Assembly (NCBI GenBank): GCA_947589215.1
Contig: CANQCL010000007.1
Location: forward strand, 1 to 64,000
Direction: 5' to 3'
Source of the DNA: an uncultured Clostridia bacterium
Lineage (GTDB): Bacteria; Bacillota; Clostridia; Oscillospirales; Ruminococcaceae
DNA: 64,000 nt
Numbering within the stretch: the first letter of the stretch is position 1; each line of letters starts with the position of its first letter. The notes under the pieces were generated by a model. It saw nothing but the letters and a program-made list of their open reading frames with translations. It was not told the DNA's origin and made no database searches. Both the position numbers and the translations under genes were made by a program. Below are positions 52,125 through 61,981 of this stretch, piece by piece.

Positions 52125-53204
52125 TTAATCAAAATAGCCCTTTGCAGCTAGTAACTCCGCTAAAAGAACTCCGCCTCCTGCGGCACCTCTTAAAGTGTTG
52201 TGCGAAAGACATACAAACTTATAATCAAACAGTTTATCCTCTCGCAGTCTTCCTAGAGTAACTGCCATTCCGCCCTCTAAATCTCTGTCAAGCTTAGGCT
52301 GAGGTCTGTTATCCTCTTCAAAATAGTTTAAAAACTGCTTTGGTGCAGAGGGCAGGTCAAGCTCCTGCGGAACACCGCTGAACTCTTTCCAAGCCTTTAG
52401 AATTTCATCTTTTGTTGGTTTTTTATCAAATGATACAAATACTGCCGCAGTGTGACCGTCCTGAACAGGTACTCTCAGACATTGTGTAGTGATACAAGGG
52501 GTTTTAGCGTCAACGATTCTGTCACCCTCAATTTTTCCCCATACCTTTAAAGGCTCAATTTCAGACTTCTCCTCCTCACCGCCGATATAGGGGATTACAT
52601 TATCTACAATATCAGGGAAAGTCTCAAAGGTCTTTCCTGCACCGCTGATAGCTTGATATGTGCAGGCAAGAACATTCTTAACGCCGTATTTCATAAGCGG
52701 ATGCAGAGCAGGCACGTAGCTTTGAATAGAACAGTTAGACTTAACTGCAATAAAACCACGCTTTGTACCGAGTCTTTTTCTCTGAGCATTTATTATTTCA
52801 ATATGCTCAGGATTTATCTCAGGAACTACCATTGGAACATCAGGAGTATGTCTGTTTGCCGAGTTGTTTGAAACCACCGGACATTCAGCTTTTGCATAGG
52901 CTTCTTCTAATGCTCTTATTTCGTCCTTTTTCATATCTACGGCACAGAAAACAAAGTCGACCATACCTGCGATTTTTTCAATGTCTGCTGTTGCGTCGAG
53001 AATAATCATATCCTGCATTATCTTTGGGATAGGAGACGGCATTGCCCACCTTTCACCTACAGCGTCTTTATAGCTTTTGCCAGCCGAGCGAGGTGAAGCG
53101 GCAAGACATTCAACTTCAAACCAAGGGTGGTTTTCAAGCAAGGTTGCAAACCTTTGTCCTACCATACCTGTTGCACCGATTATTCCCACTTTAAATTTTC
53201 TCAT
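52125..53204 (-). CDS. asd: Aspartate-semialdehyde dehydrogenase
   Basis: 359 residues of the archaeal/fungal-type Asd branch: VGIIGATGMVGQRFATLL (NADP loop), the catalytic cysteine in VKSNCSIQSYVPALHPL and the active-site His in CLRVPVQDGHTAAVFV. It makes aspartate semialdehyde, the branch point to lysine/DAP, threonine and methionine. CGGAGG precedes the ATG. It is first in the operon under the lysine riboswitch. Confidence 0.93.
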   Translation of the reverse strand: MRKFKVGIIGATGMVGQRFATLLENHPWFEVECLAASPRSAGKSYKDAVGERWAMPSPIPKIMQDMIILDATADIEKIAGMVDFVFCAVDMKKDEIRALEEAYAKAECPVVSNNSANRHTPDVPMVVPEINPEHIEIINAQRKRLGTKRGFIAVKSNCSIQSYVPALHPLMKYGVKNVLACTYQAISGAGKTFETFPDIVDNVIPYIGGEEEKSEIEPLKVWGKIEGDRIVDAKTPCITTQCLRVPVQDGHTAAVFVSFDKKPTKDEILKAWKEFSGVPQELDLPSAPKQFLNYFEEDNRPQPKLDRDLEGGMAVTLGRLREDKLFDYKFVCLSHNTLRGAAGGGVLLAELLAAKGYFD

Positions 53205-53339
53205 AAAAACCTCCGTACAAGCACTTGTTAAAGTACAAATATTAAAATTTAATATAAAAGCATATGTGCTTTCTATTATAAATTATATAACATAACTGAA
53301 TATGTAATTGTAAATTTTCAAACAACTTCATACAAATAT

Positions 53340-53582
53340 TAAAAAAACTGGTTGAAAACCAGCTCATCATACAATATAATAGAAATGTTGACATATATGT
53401 AATAAAAATATATGCCGATAGCACTCCATCATACTTATGATGACAATTACAAGCCTTTTAAGCGTGTAATCAGAAATAAGCTTTCCCAACACTTAATTCT
53501 TCGGCAGCTTCACCTTTCACATTTCCGGCTGGGAAACCAATAATACAATGGAAATGCTAATAATTTCAGCCGCACCTCTATC
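53340..53582 (-). promoter_or_regulatory. Lysine riboswitch (L box) with terminator
   Basis: On the minus strand the aptamer starts AGAGGTGCGGC (53579-53569), continues with AAAGGTGAAGCTGCCGAA and ends GGAGTGCTATCGGCATA near 53411, the conserved core of L-box RNAs. It is followed by a terminator, CTGGTT/AACCAG (53362-53348) with seven T. Lysine binding should favour termination and shut down asd-dapA-dapB. The stretch 53205-53340 is AT-rich, with an AAAGCAYATGTGCTTT-like hairpin near 53262. Confidence 0.92.
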
Positions 53583-53594
53583 GTTTCTTTAATT

Positions 53595-53623
53595 ATAATA
53601 ACAAAAATAAGTCTGTGTGTCAA
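53595..53623 (-). promoter_or_regulatory. Promoter of the lysine-riboswitch operon
   Basis: On the minus strand: TTGACA (53623-53618), 17-base spacer, TATTAT (53600-53595). Confidence 0.7.
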
Positions 53624-53706
53624 CACCGAAGGAGAAAAAAGCAGAAAAATTTTATTAGGCTTTATTTTTGCGCTTTTTGAACAAAAGAAAGGAATATGTA
53701 ACATAT

Positions 53707-54759
53707 ATGATAGATATAAATGATATGAAAAAGTCCGATTTTTATTATGAGCTTCCAAGCGAGCTTATTGCCCAAACTCCTCTTGAGCCGAGAAACTCCT
53801 CACGGCTTTTGAAAATAGACAGAGTTACAGGGAAATGTGAGCATAGTCATTTCTATAATCTATGCGATTATCTAAAAAAAGGTGACTTGCTTGTTCTTAA
53901 TGATTCAAGGGTGCTTCCGGCGAGAATATACGGAGTGAAAGCAGACAACAATACGCCTATTGAGTTTTTGCTTTTAGAGCAAAAAGAGAATATGGTCTGG
54001 GAGATTTTGTGCAGACCGGGTAAAAAAGCAAAAGTCGGTACTAAGTTTCATTTTGAACATGGCGGTTCAAGTCTTGATGCTGAGATTATAGATGTTCTTG
54101 ACGACGGCAACAGAATAACAAGATTTACTTGCAATAAAAACTTTTTTGAGGCGTTAGATGAAATCGGACAGATGCCGCTTCCGCCATATATAACTGAAAA
54201 GCTAAAGGATAAAGAGCGTTACCAGACGGTGTATTCAAACGAGCTTGGCTCTGCCGCCGCTCCCACAGCAGGACTTCATTTTACAAAGAAACAGCTTGTC
54301 GAGCTTGAAAGTAAAGGTATAAAGCTTGCGTATGTAACTTTGCACGTCGGTTTGGGTACATTCCGTCCTGTTAAAGAGGACAAGGTTTTAGAACATAAAA
54401 TGCACAGCGAGTATTATGAAGTTCCAAAAGAAACTGCAAAGCTGATTAGTGAAACAAGAAAATCAGGCGGTCGAATTATAGCAGTAGGCACTACTTCATG
54501 CAGAACGCTTGAGAGCGTTGCGACTGAAAATAACGGAGAGATTGTCCCTTGCAGCGGAAAAACAGATATTTTTATCTATCCGGGATATAAGTTCAAGGTT
54601 CTTGACGGACTTATAACAAACTTTCATCTTCCTGAAAGCACGCTTATAATGCTGGTATCAGCCTTTGCAGGCTATGAAAACACAATGAATGCTTACAAAA
54701 TAGCTGTTGAGGAAAAATACCGTTTTTTCAGTTTTGGGGATAGTATGGTGATATTGTAA
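53707..54759 (+). CDS. queA: S-adenosylmethionine:tRNA ribosyltransferase-isomerase
   Basis: 350 residues from the ATG at 53707 (AAAGGA about 12 bases upstream; the frame is open to 53668). Conserved blocks: [53 protein letters not shown] and [22 protein letters not shown]. QueA adds the epoxyqueuosine ring from SAM to preQ1-tRNA. The tgt gene, encoding the previous step, lies 1.6 kb downstream with three small genes between. Confidence 0.95.
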   Translation: MIDINDMKKSDFYYELPSELIAQTPLEPRNSSRLLKIDRVTGKCEHSHFYNLCDYLKKGDLLVLNDSRVLPARIYGVKADNNTPIEFLLLEQKENMVWEILCRPGKKAKVGTKFHFEHGGSSLDAEIIDVLDDGNRITRFTCNKNFFEALDEIGQMPLPPYITEKLKDKERYQTVYSNELGSAAAPTAGLHFTKKQLVELESKGIKLAYVTLHVGLGTFRPVKEDKVLEHKMHSEYYEVPKETAKLISETRKSGGRIIAVGTTSCRTLESVATENNGEIVPCSGKTDIFIYPGYKFKVLDGLITNFHLPESTLIMLVSAFAGYENTMNAYKIAVEEKYRFFSFGDSMVIL

Positions 54760-55406
54760 TGAAAAATTTTATGGGAAAAGGCACTGTGTTCAGAGACATT
54801 AAATGGATTTTCTTTGATATTGGCTCAACGCTTATTGATGAAAGTGAATGCTATAAACTAAGATACCGTGAAGCTGTTGTGGGTACATCGATCAGTGCCG
54901 ATGATTTTGAAAAAAAAGTCATTGAATTTTCTAAGCAAAATCTGAAAGGCGACTATGAGACTGTCAAGTATTATGGTATAGAATTGCCGCCGTGGCATAA
55001 AGAGGCGGAAAAGCCATACGATAACACGGAATCTGTCTTAAAGCAGTTGACCGTCAAAGGATACCGTCTTGGTGTTATCGCAAATCAAAGTTCGGGAACG
55101 AAAGATCGCCTTTCAAGCTGGGGGATTTTAAACTATTTTGACGTCGTTTTAGCCTCTGCGGAAGAGGGTATTTCAAAACCTGATAGTGAGATATTTCATC
55201 GTGCACTGACTGCGGCAAAGTGTTTGCCTGTCAATGCTGTTATGATTGGTGACAGATTGGACAATGACATCGTACCAGCAAAAAAAGTTGGTATGAAAAC
55301 GGTATGGATAAAACAAGGTCTTGGTGGATTGGCAAGTGCTATTCATAAAAATGAGCAGGCAGATTACGAAATAAAGGATCTTTCGGAGCTATTGAATATA
55401 TTTTAA
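54759..55406 (+). CDS. HAD-superfamily hydrolase, variant motif I
   Basis: 215 residues. Motif I reads FFDIGSTLIDE: the nucleophile Asp is present, but the second Asp of DxD is Gly, which questions ordinary phosphatase activity. Motif II-like VIANQSSG, the motif III lysine (GISKPD) and motif IV GDRLDNDIVPAKKVG follow. The ATG overlaps the queA stop by one base (TAATG), so it is translationally coupled. The substrate is unknown. Confidence 0.75.
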   Translation: MKNFMGKGTVFRDIKWIFFDIGSTLIDESECYKLRYREAVVGTSISADDFEKKVIEFSKQNLKGDYETVKYYGIELPPWHKEAEKPYDNTESVLKQLTVKGYRLGVIANQSSGTKDRLSSWGILNYFDVVLASAEEGISKPDSEIFHRALTAAKCLPVNAVMIGDRLDNDIVPAKKVGMKTVWIKQGLGGLASAIHKNEQADYEIKDLSELLNIF

Positions 55407-55463
55407 AAAATGATGATGTTATTATGGAAAAATGGAAAGTGAATGAATTTAGAGGAGAATAAT

Positions 55464-55904
55464 ATGAACATTAGAAAAATGACAATTGATGACTACGATG
55501 AGATTTATAACTTATGGGTGTCATGTGCAGGAATGGGCTTGAACAACTTTGATGACTCCAGAGATGGTATTGATAAATTCATAAATAGGAATCCTGATAC
55601 CTGTTTTGTTGCATTAATTGAGAATAAAATTGTCGGAGTGATCTTGGCAGGTAATGATGGTAGGCGTGGGTTTATCTATCATACCGCAGTAAATCCACGA
55701 TTTAGAAAGCAAGGTATAGGGCGTAAATTAGTAGATACCGCAATTTTGGCATTAAAGCAATGCGGTATCAATAAGGTCGCACTGGTCGTATTTGATAAAA
55801 ATATAGATGGAAACGCTTTTTGGGAAAGTCTCGGTTTTACAGTCAGGAACGACCTAACATATCGTAATAAGGTTCTTACCAAAATGATTAGGATTGATAC
55901 ATAA
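55464..55904 (+). CDS. GNAT-family N-acetyltransferase
   Basis: 146 residues from the ATG at 55464 (AGAGGAG upstream). It starts MNIRKMTIDDYDEIYNLW and has the acetyl-CoA loop RFRKQGIGRKLVDTAI and the C-terminal NAFWESLGFTVR typical of GNAT enzymes. The acceptor is unknown; proteins close to this are often small-molecule or ribosomal-type acetyltransferases. Confidence 0.8.
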   Translation: MNIRKMTIDDYDEIYNLWVSCAGMGLNNFDDSRDGIDKFINRNPDTCFVALIENKIVGVILAGNDGRRGFIYHTAVNPRFRKQGIGRKLVDTAILALKQCGINKVALVVFDKNIDGNAFWESLGFTVRNDLTYRNKVLTKMIRIDT

Positions 55905-55929
55905 ATTATCATTAAAGGAGATAAAACTT

Positions 55930-56292
55930 ATGGACATTAATATGTTTTTGAAAGGAATAATTGACGGTGATGAAAAGCAGATAGTTGTATGCGATTTAAG
56001 TCACACTATAATTTATATGAATCCTGCCGCAGTTAAGAATTATGAAAAGCGTGGCGGAGCGTCTCTTATTGGCAAGTCAGTTCTTGACTGCCATAACAGT
56101 AATTCGCAGGAGATCATAAAAAACAATGTCAGCAGAATGCAGAAAGATAAGTCGGTAAACAAGATTTTCGAGTTTCATAAAACCCGTAATGGTGCTAACG
56201 ACGACGTTTACTGCGTAGCAATAAGAGACGAAAGCGGTAATCTTATCGGATACTATGAAAAATTTGAGGATAAGAATTTACACAATGCTTAA
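55930..56292 (+). CDS. Stand-alone PAS-domain protein
   Basis: 120 residues from the ATG at 55930 (AAAGGAG upstream). A single PAS-like sensor domain: KQIVVCDLSHTIIYMNPAAVKNYEK, LIGKSVLDCHNSNSQEIIKN, EFHKTRNGANDDVYCVAIRDESGNLIGYYE. The DCHN segment resembles haem- or ligand-binding PAS modules of the DUF438 group. It has no output domain. It lies between the GNAT and tgt genes. Confidence 0.7.
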   Translation: MDINMFLKGIIDGDEKQIVVCDLSHTIIYMNPAAVKNYEKRGGASLIGKSVLDCHNSNSQEIIKNNVSRMQKDKSVNKIFEFHKTRNGANDDVYCVAIRDESGNLIGYYEKFEDKNLHNA

Positions 56293-57468
<1,176 letters not shown>

Positions 57469-57469
57469 T

Positions 57470-58045
57470 ATGGGCTTAATCGAGCTATTATTAATAGCTG
57501 TAGGACTTTCTATGGACGCATTTGCAGTGTCTGTAACAAACGGGCTTTGCTATAAAAATGTAAAGTTCGGCTGGACGCTTGCAATGGGACTTTGCTTTGG
57601 TCTTTTTCAGGGAGCAATGCCGACAATCGGATATTTTCTCGGAAGTACCTTTGCTGATTATATTACAGCATATGATCATTATATTGCGTTGATTTTACTT
57701 TGCTTTATCGGAGGCAAAATGCTTATAGACGGTGTTAAAAGCAAAGATGAGGGTATAGAAGCAACGGGAGCGTCGATAGGCTTGGGTATTCTATTGGTTC
57801 AAGGGGTCGCAACCAGTATTGACGCATTGGCTGTTGGAGTTTCTTTTGCAATGCTCCCCAATGTAAATATTGTTACGGCGGCGGGCTTTATAGCTCTAGT
57901 CACGTTTTCACTTTCAATTATCGCTGTTTTTGTGGGTAAAAAATTCGGCAGCCTTCTTAACAATAAGGCTCAGATTATCGGTGGACTCATTCTTATTGCA
58001 ATAGGAATTAAAATTTTTATTGAGCACACTTTTTTTGGCGGTTAG
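57470..58045 (+). CDS. mntP: Manganese efflux pump MntP
   Basis: 191 residues from the ATG at 57470 (GGAGG upstream), one base after the tgt stop. Six membrane helices with the paired metal-site motifs GLSMDAFAVSV and ATSIDALAVGV. MntP exports Mn2+. It has no yybP-ykoY riboswitch of its own here and would be read with tgt, an unusual partner. Confidence 0.88.
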   Translation: MGLIELLLIAVGLSMDAFAVSVTNGLCYKNVKFGWTLAMGLCFGLFQGAMPTIGYFLGSTFADYITAYDHYIALILLCFIGGKMLIDGVKSKDEGIEATGASIGLGILLVQGVATSIDALAVGVSFAMLPNVNIVTAAGFIALVTFSLSIIAVFVGKKFGSLLNNKAQIIGGLILIAIGIKIFIEHTFFGG

Positions 58046-58113
58046 TTAAAAGTTAGTAAATAACATAGCTTGTTAATATTTTTTTAACATATTACAGTTA
58101 TAATTATTCTATT

Positions 58114-58770
58114 ATGATAAAGTATATTATTTTCGATTTAGACGGAACTTTAGTAAATTCAATCTATGACCTTGCAGATTCAGTCAATTATGTGTTAAAA
58201 CAAAACGGATATGCTGAGCATCCGCTTGAGAGCTATTACTATTTTGTTGGAAATGGAACTTTAAAACTTATTGAGAGAGCATTGCCGGAGGATAAGCGGA
58301 CGGCGAATGAAATTGAACGTGTACATTCGCAGTTTGCAGAGCGTTACTCTCAAAACTATCTAAGCAAAACTATACCTTATAACGGTATAAATGAGTTACT
58401 TGACGAGTTGGATAAAAGAGGGATAAAGTATTCAGTTGCATCAAATAAAACAGATATTTTTACCCAAGAGATTATCAACGGACTGTTTCCTAATAATCGA
58501 TTTGATGTTATAATAGGTAAAAGGGAAGAAAATCCGACAAAGCCTGACCCTAAAATAATATATGATATATTGGATGGTAAGAATTTAACATTAGATGAAA
58601 TTTTAGTTGTCGGAGACTCTGACGTTGACATTGAAACGGGACATAATGCGTGTCTTAAAGCAGTTGGTTGCTTATGGGGATTCAGAGATGAAAGGGAGCT
58701 TAAAGAAGCAGGTGCTGAGTATATAATTTCAAAACCTATGGAGCTTTTTGAAATAATAGATAATAAATAA
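58114..58770 (+). CDS. HAD phosphatase, phosphoglycolate phosphatase-like
   Basis: 218 residues: motif I IIFDLDGTLVNS, helical cap domain (about 15-85), motif II SNK, motif III lysine (TKPDPK) and motif IV VGDSDVDIETGHNA. It belongs to the Gph/PpaX group; it may remove phosphate from phosphoglycolate or pyrophosphate. There is no ribosome site; a TATAAT (58099-58104) lies only 9 bases before the ATG, suggesting a leaderless message. Confidence 0.8.
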   Translation: MIKYIIFDLDGTLVNSIYDLADSVNYVLKQNGYAEHPLESYYYFVGNGTLKLIERALPEDKRTANEIERVHSQFAERYSQNYLSKTIPYNGINELLDELDKRGIKYSVASNKTDIFTQEIINGLFPNNRFDVIIGKREENPTKPDPKIIYDILDGKNLTLDEILVVGDSDVDIETGHNACLKAVGCLWGFRDERELKEAGAEYIISKPMELFEIIDNK

Positions 58771-58797
58771 TTTATAAGGCGGAAAGGACGAGAATTT

Positions 58798-59364
58798 ATG
58801 ACTTATAACATCAAAGAAGTTGCTGAAAGGCTGAAGGGACTTCGTGAAGCGTGTGACTTGTCAATGCAGTCTTTTTGTGAAAAGACCGGTATTTCTGTTG
58901 AGGATTATCAAAAGATAGAATCAGGAGAAAAGGACTTTTCAGTGACATTTCTATATAAGTGTTCTGAATTGTTTGACGTTGATTTAGTTGAACTCTTAAC
59001 GGGAGCCGCTCCTCGTTTGAGCAACTATTCGATAGTGCGTAAGGGAGAGGGACTTCCCATTGAGAGAAGAGAGCGTTTTGCATATCAGCATCTTGCATAC
59101 AGGTTCAAGGATAAAAAGATTGAGCCGCTTATGGTTCAGGCTCCATATGACGAAAATGAGCAGGACAAGCCGATAAGACTGTCTGTTCATGAAGGTCAGG
59201 AATGGGATTTTATCATTAAAGGAAGTCTGAAATTTGTAATAGGTGAGCATACTGAGATACTAAATGAGGGCGACTCGTTATTCTACAATTCAAATCAGCC
59301 TCATGGTATGATCGCAATAGGCGGCAGCGATTGTGAATTTTTAGCTGTACTAATTAAAGAATAG
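58798..59364 (+). CDS. XRE-cupin transcriptional regulator
   Basis: 188 residues: an N-terminal HTH (VAERLKGLREACDLSMQSFCEKTGIS, about 7-60) and a C-terminal cupin (about 110-188: HEGQEWDFIIKGSLKFVIGEHTEILNEGDSLFYNSNQPHGMIAI). Such proteins sense small molecules in the cupin and control a neighbouring gene. The acyl-CoA synthetase gene starts 40 bases downstream and is the likely partner. Confidence 0.88.
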   Translation: MTYNIKEVAERLKGLREACDLSMQSFCEKTGISVEDYQKIESGEKDFSVTFLYKCSELFDVDLVELLTGAAPRLSNYSIVRKGEGLPIERRERFAYQHLAYRFKDKKIEPLMVQAPYDENEQDKPIRLSVHEGQEWDFIIKGSLKFVIGEHTEILNEGDSLFYNSNQPHGMIAIGGSDCEFLAVLIKE

Positions 59365-59404
59365 AAAATTTGAGCAGATATTTAACTGAAAGGGAAATAG
59401 AAAT

Positions 59405-61075
59405 ATGAGTGTTAATTTGAGTAATTTTTATAAAAGGTTTGTTATTGAGGAGTTTGATAAAAAGACTGGAGTTGTTTCAAAGTTTGAAGCAAATCCGGAG
59501 CCAAACTATAATTTTTCATATGATGTAATTGATGAAATTGCAAGGCTTGATCCAGAGCGTATTTGCCTTTACTGGGTACACGAGGAGGGCGAGGAGAGAA
59601 AGTTTACTTATAAAGATGTCTCCGAACTTAGTAATCAATTTGCAAATATGTTTTTGGCGCACGGTATTAAAAAAGGCGACAAGGTTATGCTTGTTCTAAA
59701 AAGGCATTATGAGTTCTGGCTTGCGGCATATGCGCTTATGAAAATAGGAGCGATATTTATCCCTGCTACTTGTCAGCTAAAAGAAAAAGACTATGTTTAT
59801 CGTTTTGAGGCAGCAAGTGTTGAATACCTATGTGCAACGGTTGACGATAATGTACCTGAGACGGTTGAAGCTGCAATGAAAAAATATAACGGGATTAAGG
59901 AAAAATTCATTGCAAGAGGACACAGAGACGGCTGGATAAATCTTATGGACGAAGCGGCTAAGTATCCTAAAACTCTTGACAGAATAGAAAACAGTGTAGA
60001 GGACCCTATGCTTTTGTATTTCTCGTCTGGAACTACGGGATATCCCAAGATGGTTTTACATAATCACTATTACACAATCGGTCACATAATTACCGCTAAG
60101 CACTGGCATAATATTTCTGACGGTACTCTTCATCTTACGATTTCTGAAAGCGGCTGGGGAAAATGCGCTTGGGGTAAGATGTTCGGTCAGCTTACCTGCG
60201 GTGCAACTGAATTTATTTACGATTTTGACAGGTTCCACCCAGACCAGATGCTAAAGGTTATTCAGGACTATAAGATAACGTCTTTCTGTGCGCCGCCTAC
60301 TATGTACCGTTTCTTCATAAAAGAGGGTATTGAAAACTATGACCTTTCAAATCTCAAATATGCTGCAACCGCTGGAGAGGCTTTGAATGCCGAAGTTTTC
60401 AACAAGTTTTATGAGTATACTGGCTTAAAAATTATGGAGGGCTTCGGTCAGACAGAAACTGTTGTTTGCGCTGCAACAATGGTAGGAATGGAGCCAAAGC
60501 CGGGTTCAATGGGCAAGCCTACTCCTATTTACAATATGGACATTGTAGACGAGAACGGAAACTCATGCCCTGTAGGCGAAACGGGCGAAATGGTAATCAG
60601 AACAAACGGCAGAAAACAGAAGTGCCTGTTCGTTGAATATTACAGAAATGAAGAGGCTACAAACGAGGCTTGGCACGACAATATCTATCACACAGGCGAT
60701 ACAGCTTGGAAGGACGAGGACGGCTATTACTGGTATGTTGGAAGAACCGACGACGTTATAAAGGCATCCGGATACAGAATAGGACCGTTTGAGATAGAGT
60801 CTGTACTTATGGAGCATCCGAGCGTTTTAGAGTGTGCTGTTACTGCGGCAAAAGACCCGATAAGAGGTAATGTTGTTAAGGCTACTATCGTACTTGCAAA
60901 GGGATATACCGGCAGCGATGAGCTTGCAAAAGAGCTGCAAACATATGTTAAGAACGCAACTGCTCCTTACAAATATCCGAGAATAGTTGAGTTTGTTGAC
61001 GAGCTTCCGAAAACCATAAGCGGAAAAATTAGAAGAGTGCAGATCCGTGAGGAGGACGCTAAGAAGAATAAATAA
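59405..61075 (+). CDS. Acyl-CoA synthetase (medium-chain ACSM-like, AMP-forming)
   Basis: 556 residues of the ANL superfamily: P-loop YFSSGTTGYPKMV, EGFGQTETV, the hinge YHTGDTAW, YVGRTDDVIKASGYRIGP, and the catalytic lysine in PKTISGKIRR. It activates a carboxylic acid to acyl-AMP and then acyl-CoA. Similarity in layout is to medium-chain acyl-CoA synthetases. The upstream XRE-cupin gene probably regulates it; the acid used is not known. Confidence 0.85.
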   Translation: MSVNLSNFYKRFVIEEFDKKTGVVSKFEANPEPNYNFSYDVIDEIARLDPERICLYWVHEEGEERKFTYKDVSELSNQFANMFLAHGIKKGDKVMLVLKRHYEFWLAAYALMKIGAIFIPATCQLKEKDYVYRFEAASVEYLCATVDDNVPETVEAAMKKYNGIKEKFIARGHRDGWINLMDEAAKYPKTLDRIENSVEDPMLLYFSSGTTGYPKMVLHNHYYTIGHIITAKHWHNISDGTLHLTISESGWGKCAWGKMFGQLTCGATEFIYDFDRFHPDQMLKVIQDYKITSFCAPPTMYRFFIKEGIENYDLSNLKYAATAGEALNAEVFNKFYEYTGLKIMEGFGQTETVVCAATMVGMEPKPGSMGKPTPIYNMDIVDENGNSCPVGETGEMVIRTNGRKQKCLFVEYYRNEEATNEAWHDNIYHTGDTAWKDEDGYYWYVGRTDDVIKASGYRIGPFEIESVLMEHPSVLECAVTAAKDPIRGNVVKATIVLAKGYTGSDELAKELQTYVKNATAPYKYPRIVEFVDELPKTISGKIRRVQIREEDAKKNK

Positions 61076-61110
61076 AATATAAAAGAGAACTATATATTTG
61101 TTTAATCTAT

Positions 61111-61155
61111 AAAAAGGCTTAGCGTTAATTCAAAAGTTTTCGCTCAAGCCTTTTT
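61111..61155 (+). terminator. Terminator of the acyl-CoA synthetase operon
   Basis: AAAAAGGCTTAGCG (61111-61124) pairs with CGCTCAAGCCTTTTT (61141-61155) with one bulge. Confidence 0.6.
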
Positions 61156-61310
61156 CAAAAGGCTTGCGGGTCAAGGGCAGAGCCCTGTCGCTGACGAGCC
61201 GTCAGCGAAATCTCTTACGGAGTGCGCTCCGAAAAGGGTGAATTTTAAAATAGTCCAGTGGACTATTTTAAAAGAGGGAAAGCCCTGCAAGAGAGGGCTT
61301 TCCCTAAAAA
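61156..61310 (+). repeat. Intergenic palindrome cluster
   Basis: A non-coding run of palindromes: CAAAAGGCTTGCGGGTCAAGG with GGGCAGAGCCC; CGCTGACGAGCCGTCAGCG (61191-61209); CGGAGTGCGCTCCG; TTTTAAAATAGTCC / GGACTATTTTAAAA (61243-61273); and GGGAAAGCCCT / AGGGCTTTCCC (61276-61304). It looks like a dispersed GC-rich intergenic repeat of gut clostridia with a second terminator-like hairpin. No ORF. Confidence 0.6.
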
Positions 61311-61368
61311 TTAATTAACTACGATATTAAATGTAAAAGAACATTTGCTCTATTTGCTAGGTGATAAA

Positions 61369-61947
61369 ATGCTGTTATATAAATTTCCGAAAAATCTGTC
61401 TGCCTCTGAACAAATTGAACAGGCAGGAGAGCGAATAAAGGTCAATAAAAAAATAAGAAAGATAAGAATTCAGAATATAATCCTGCTTGCCGTGATTTGC
61501 ATTTTGCTGTGGCGAGTGTCTATAATTTGGCTTAAAATTTTGACTGCTTTTATACTTTTACTGTGCATTGTGTTTAACTGTCTGATTTTAATGGTTGTTA
61601 AGCGTCAGGAGGACAGCGGTGCTTATACCAAAATTTATGATGACCATATTGAACACAAGCAGGCAAGTCTTTTCAATCTGAAAAAGACACACTATAAAGA
61701 AGTTAAAGTTTTTTATAGCGATATTCTATCCTCATCTCAGGACGTTTTTGGTAATTTACAGCTTAAGCTGAAAAACGGTGAAATCATTTCTCTATATTTC
61801 TGTGATACAGAAGCTAAACTTTATCTGATAAACAATTTGTATAAAGAGATTAAATATCCGAAGAAAGAATATAGAGATTTAAGCGCTGATGAAATTATTG
61901 ATAAAGATGACCCTGATTATAAGTGGAAAAACTGGAAGGATTTTTAG
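61369..61947 (+). CDS. Membrane protein with two helices and YcxB-like cytoplasmic domain
   Basis: About 192 residues from the ATG at 61369 (AGGTGAT upstream). A basic N-terminus, two adjacent membrane helices (about 37-75) and a cytoplasmic beta-rich region (YTKIYDDHIEHKQASLFNLKKTHYKEVKVFYSDILSS, then LKNGEIISLYFCDTEAKLYLINNL) that resembles the bacterial-PH-like YcxB fold. The C-terminus is acidic. The function is unknown; it stands alone. Confidence 0.55.
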   Translation: MLLYKFPKNLSASEQIEQAGERIKVNKKIRKIRIQNIILLAVICILLWRVSIIWLKILTAFILLLCIVFNCLILMVVKRQEDSGAYTKIYDDHIEHKQASLFNLKKTHYKEVKVFYSDILSSSQDVFGNLQLKLKNGEIISLYFCDTEAKLYLINNLYKEIKYPKKEYRDLSADEIIDKDDPDYKWKNWKDF

Positions 61948-61981
61948 CGATGGCAGGTATAATCGTTTAAACACTTAAGAC

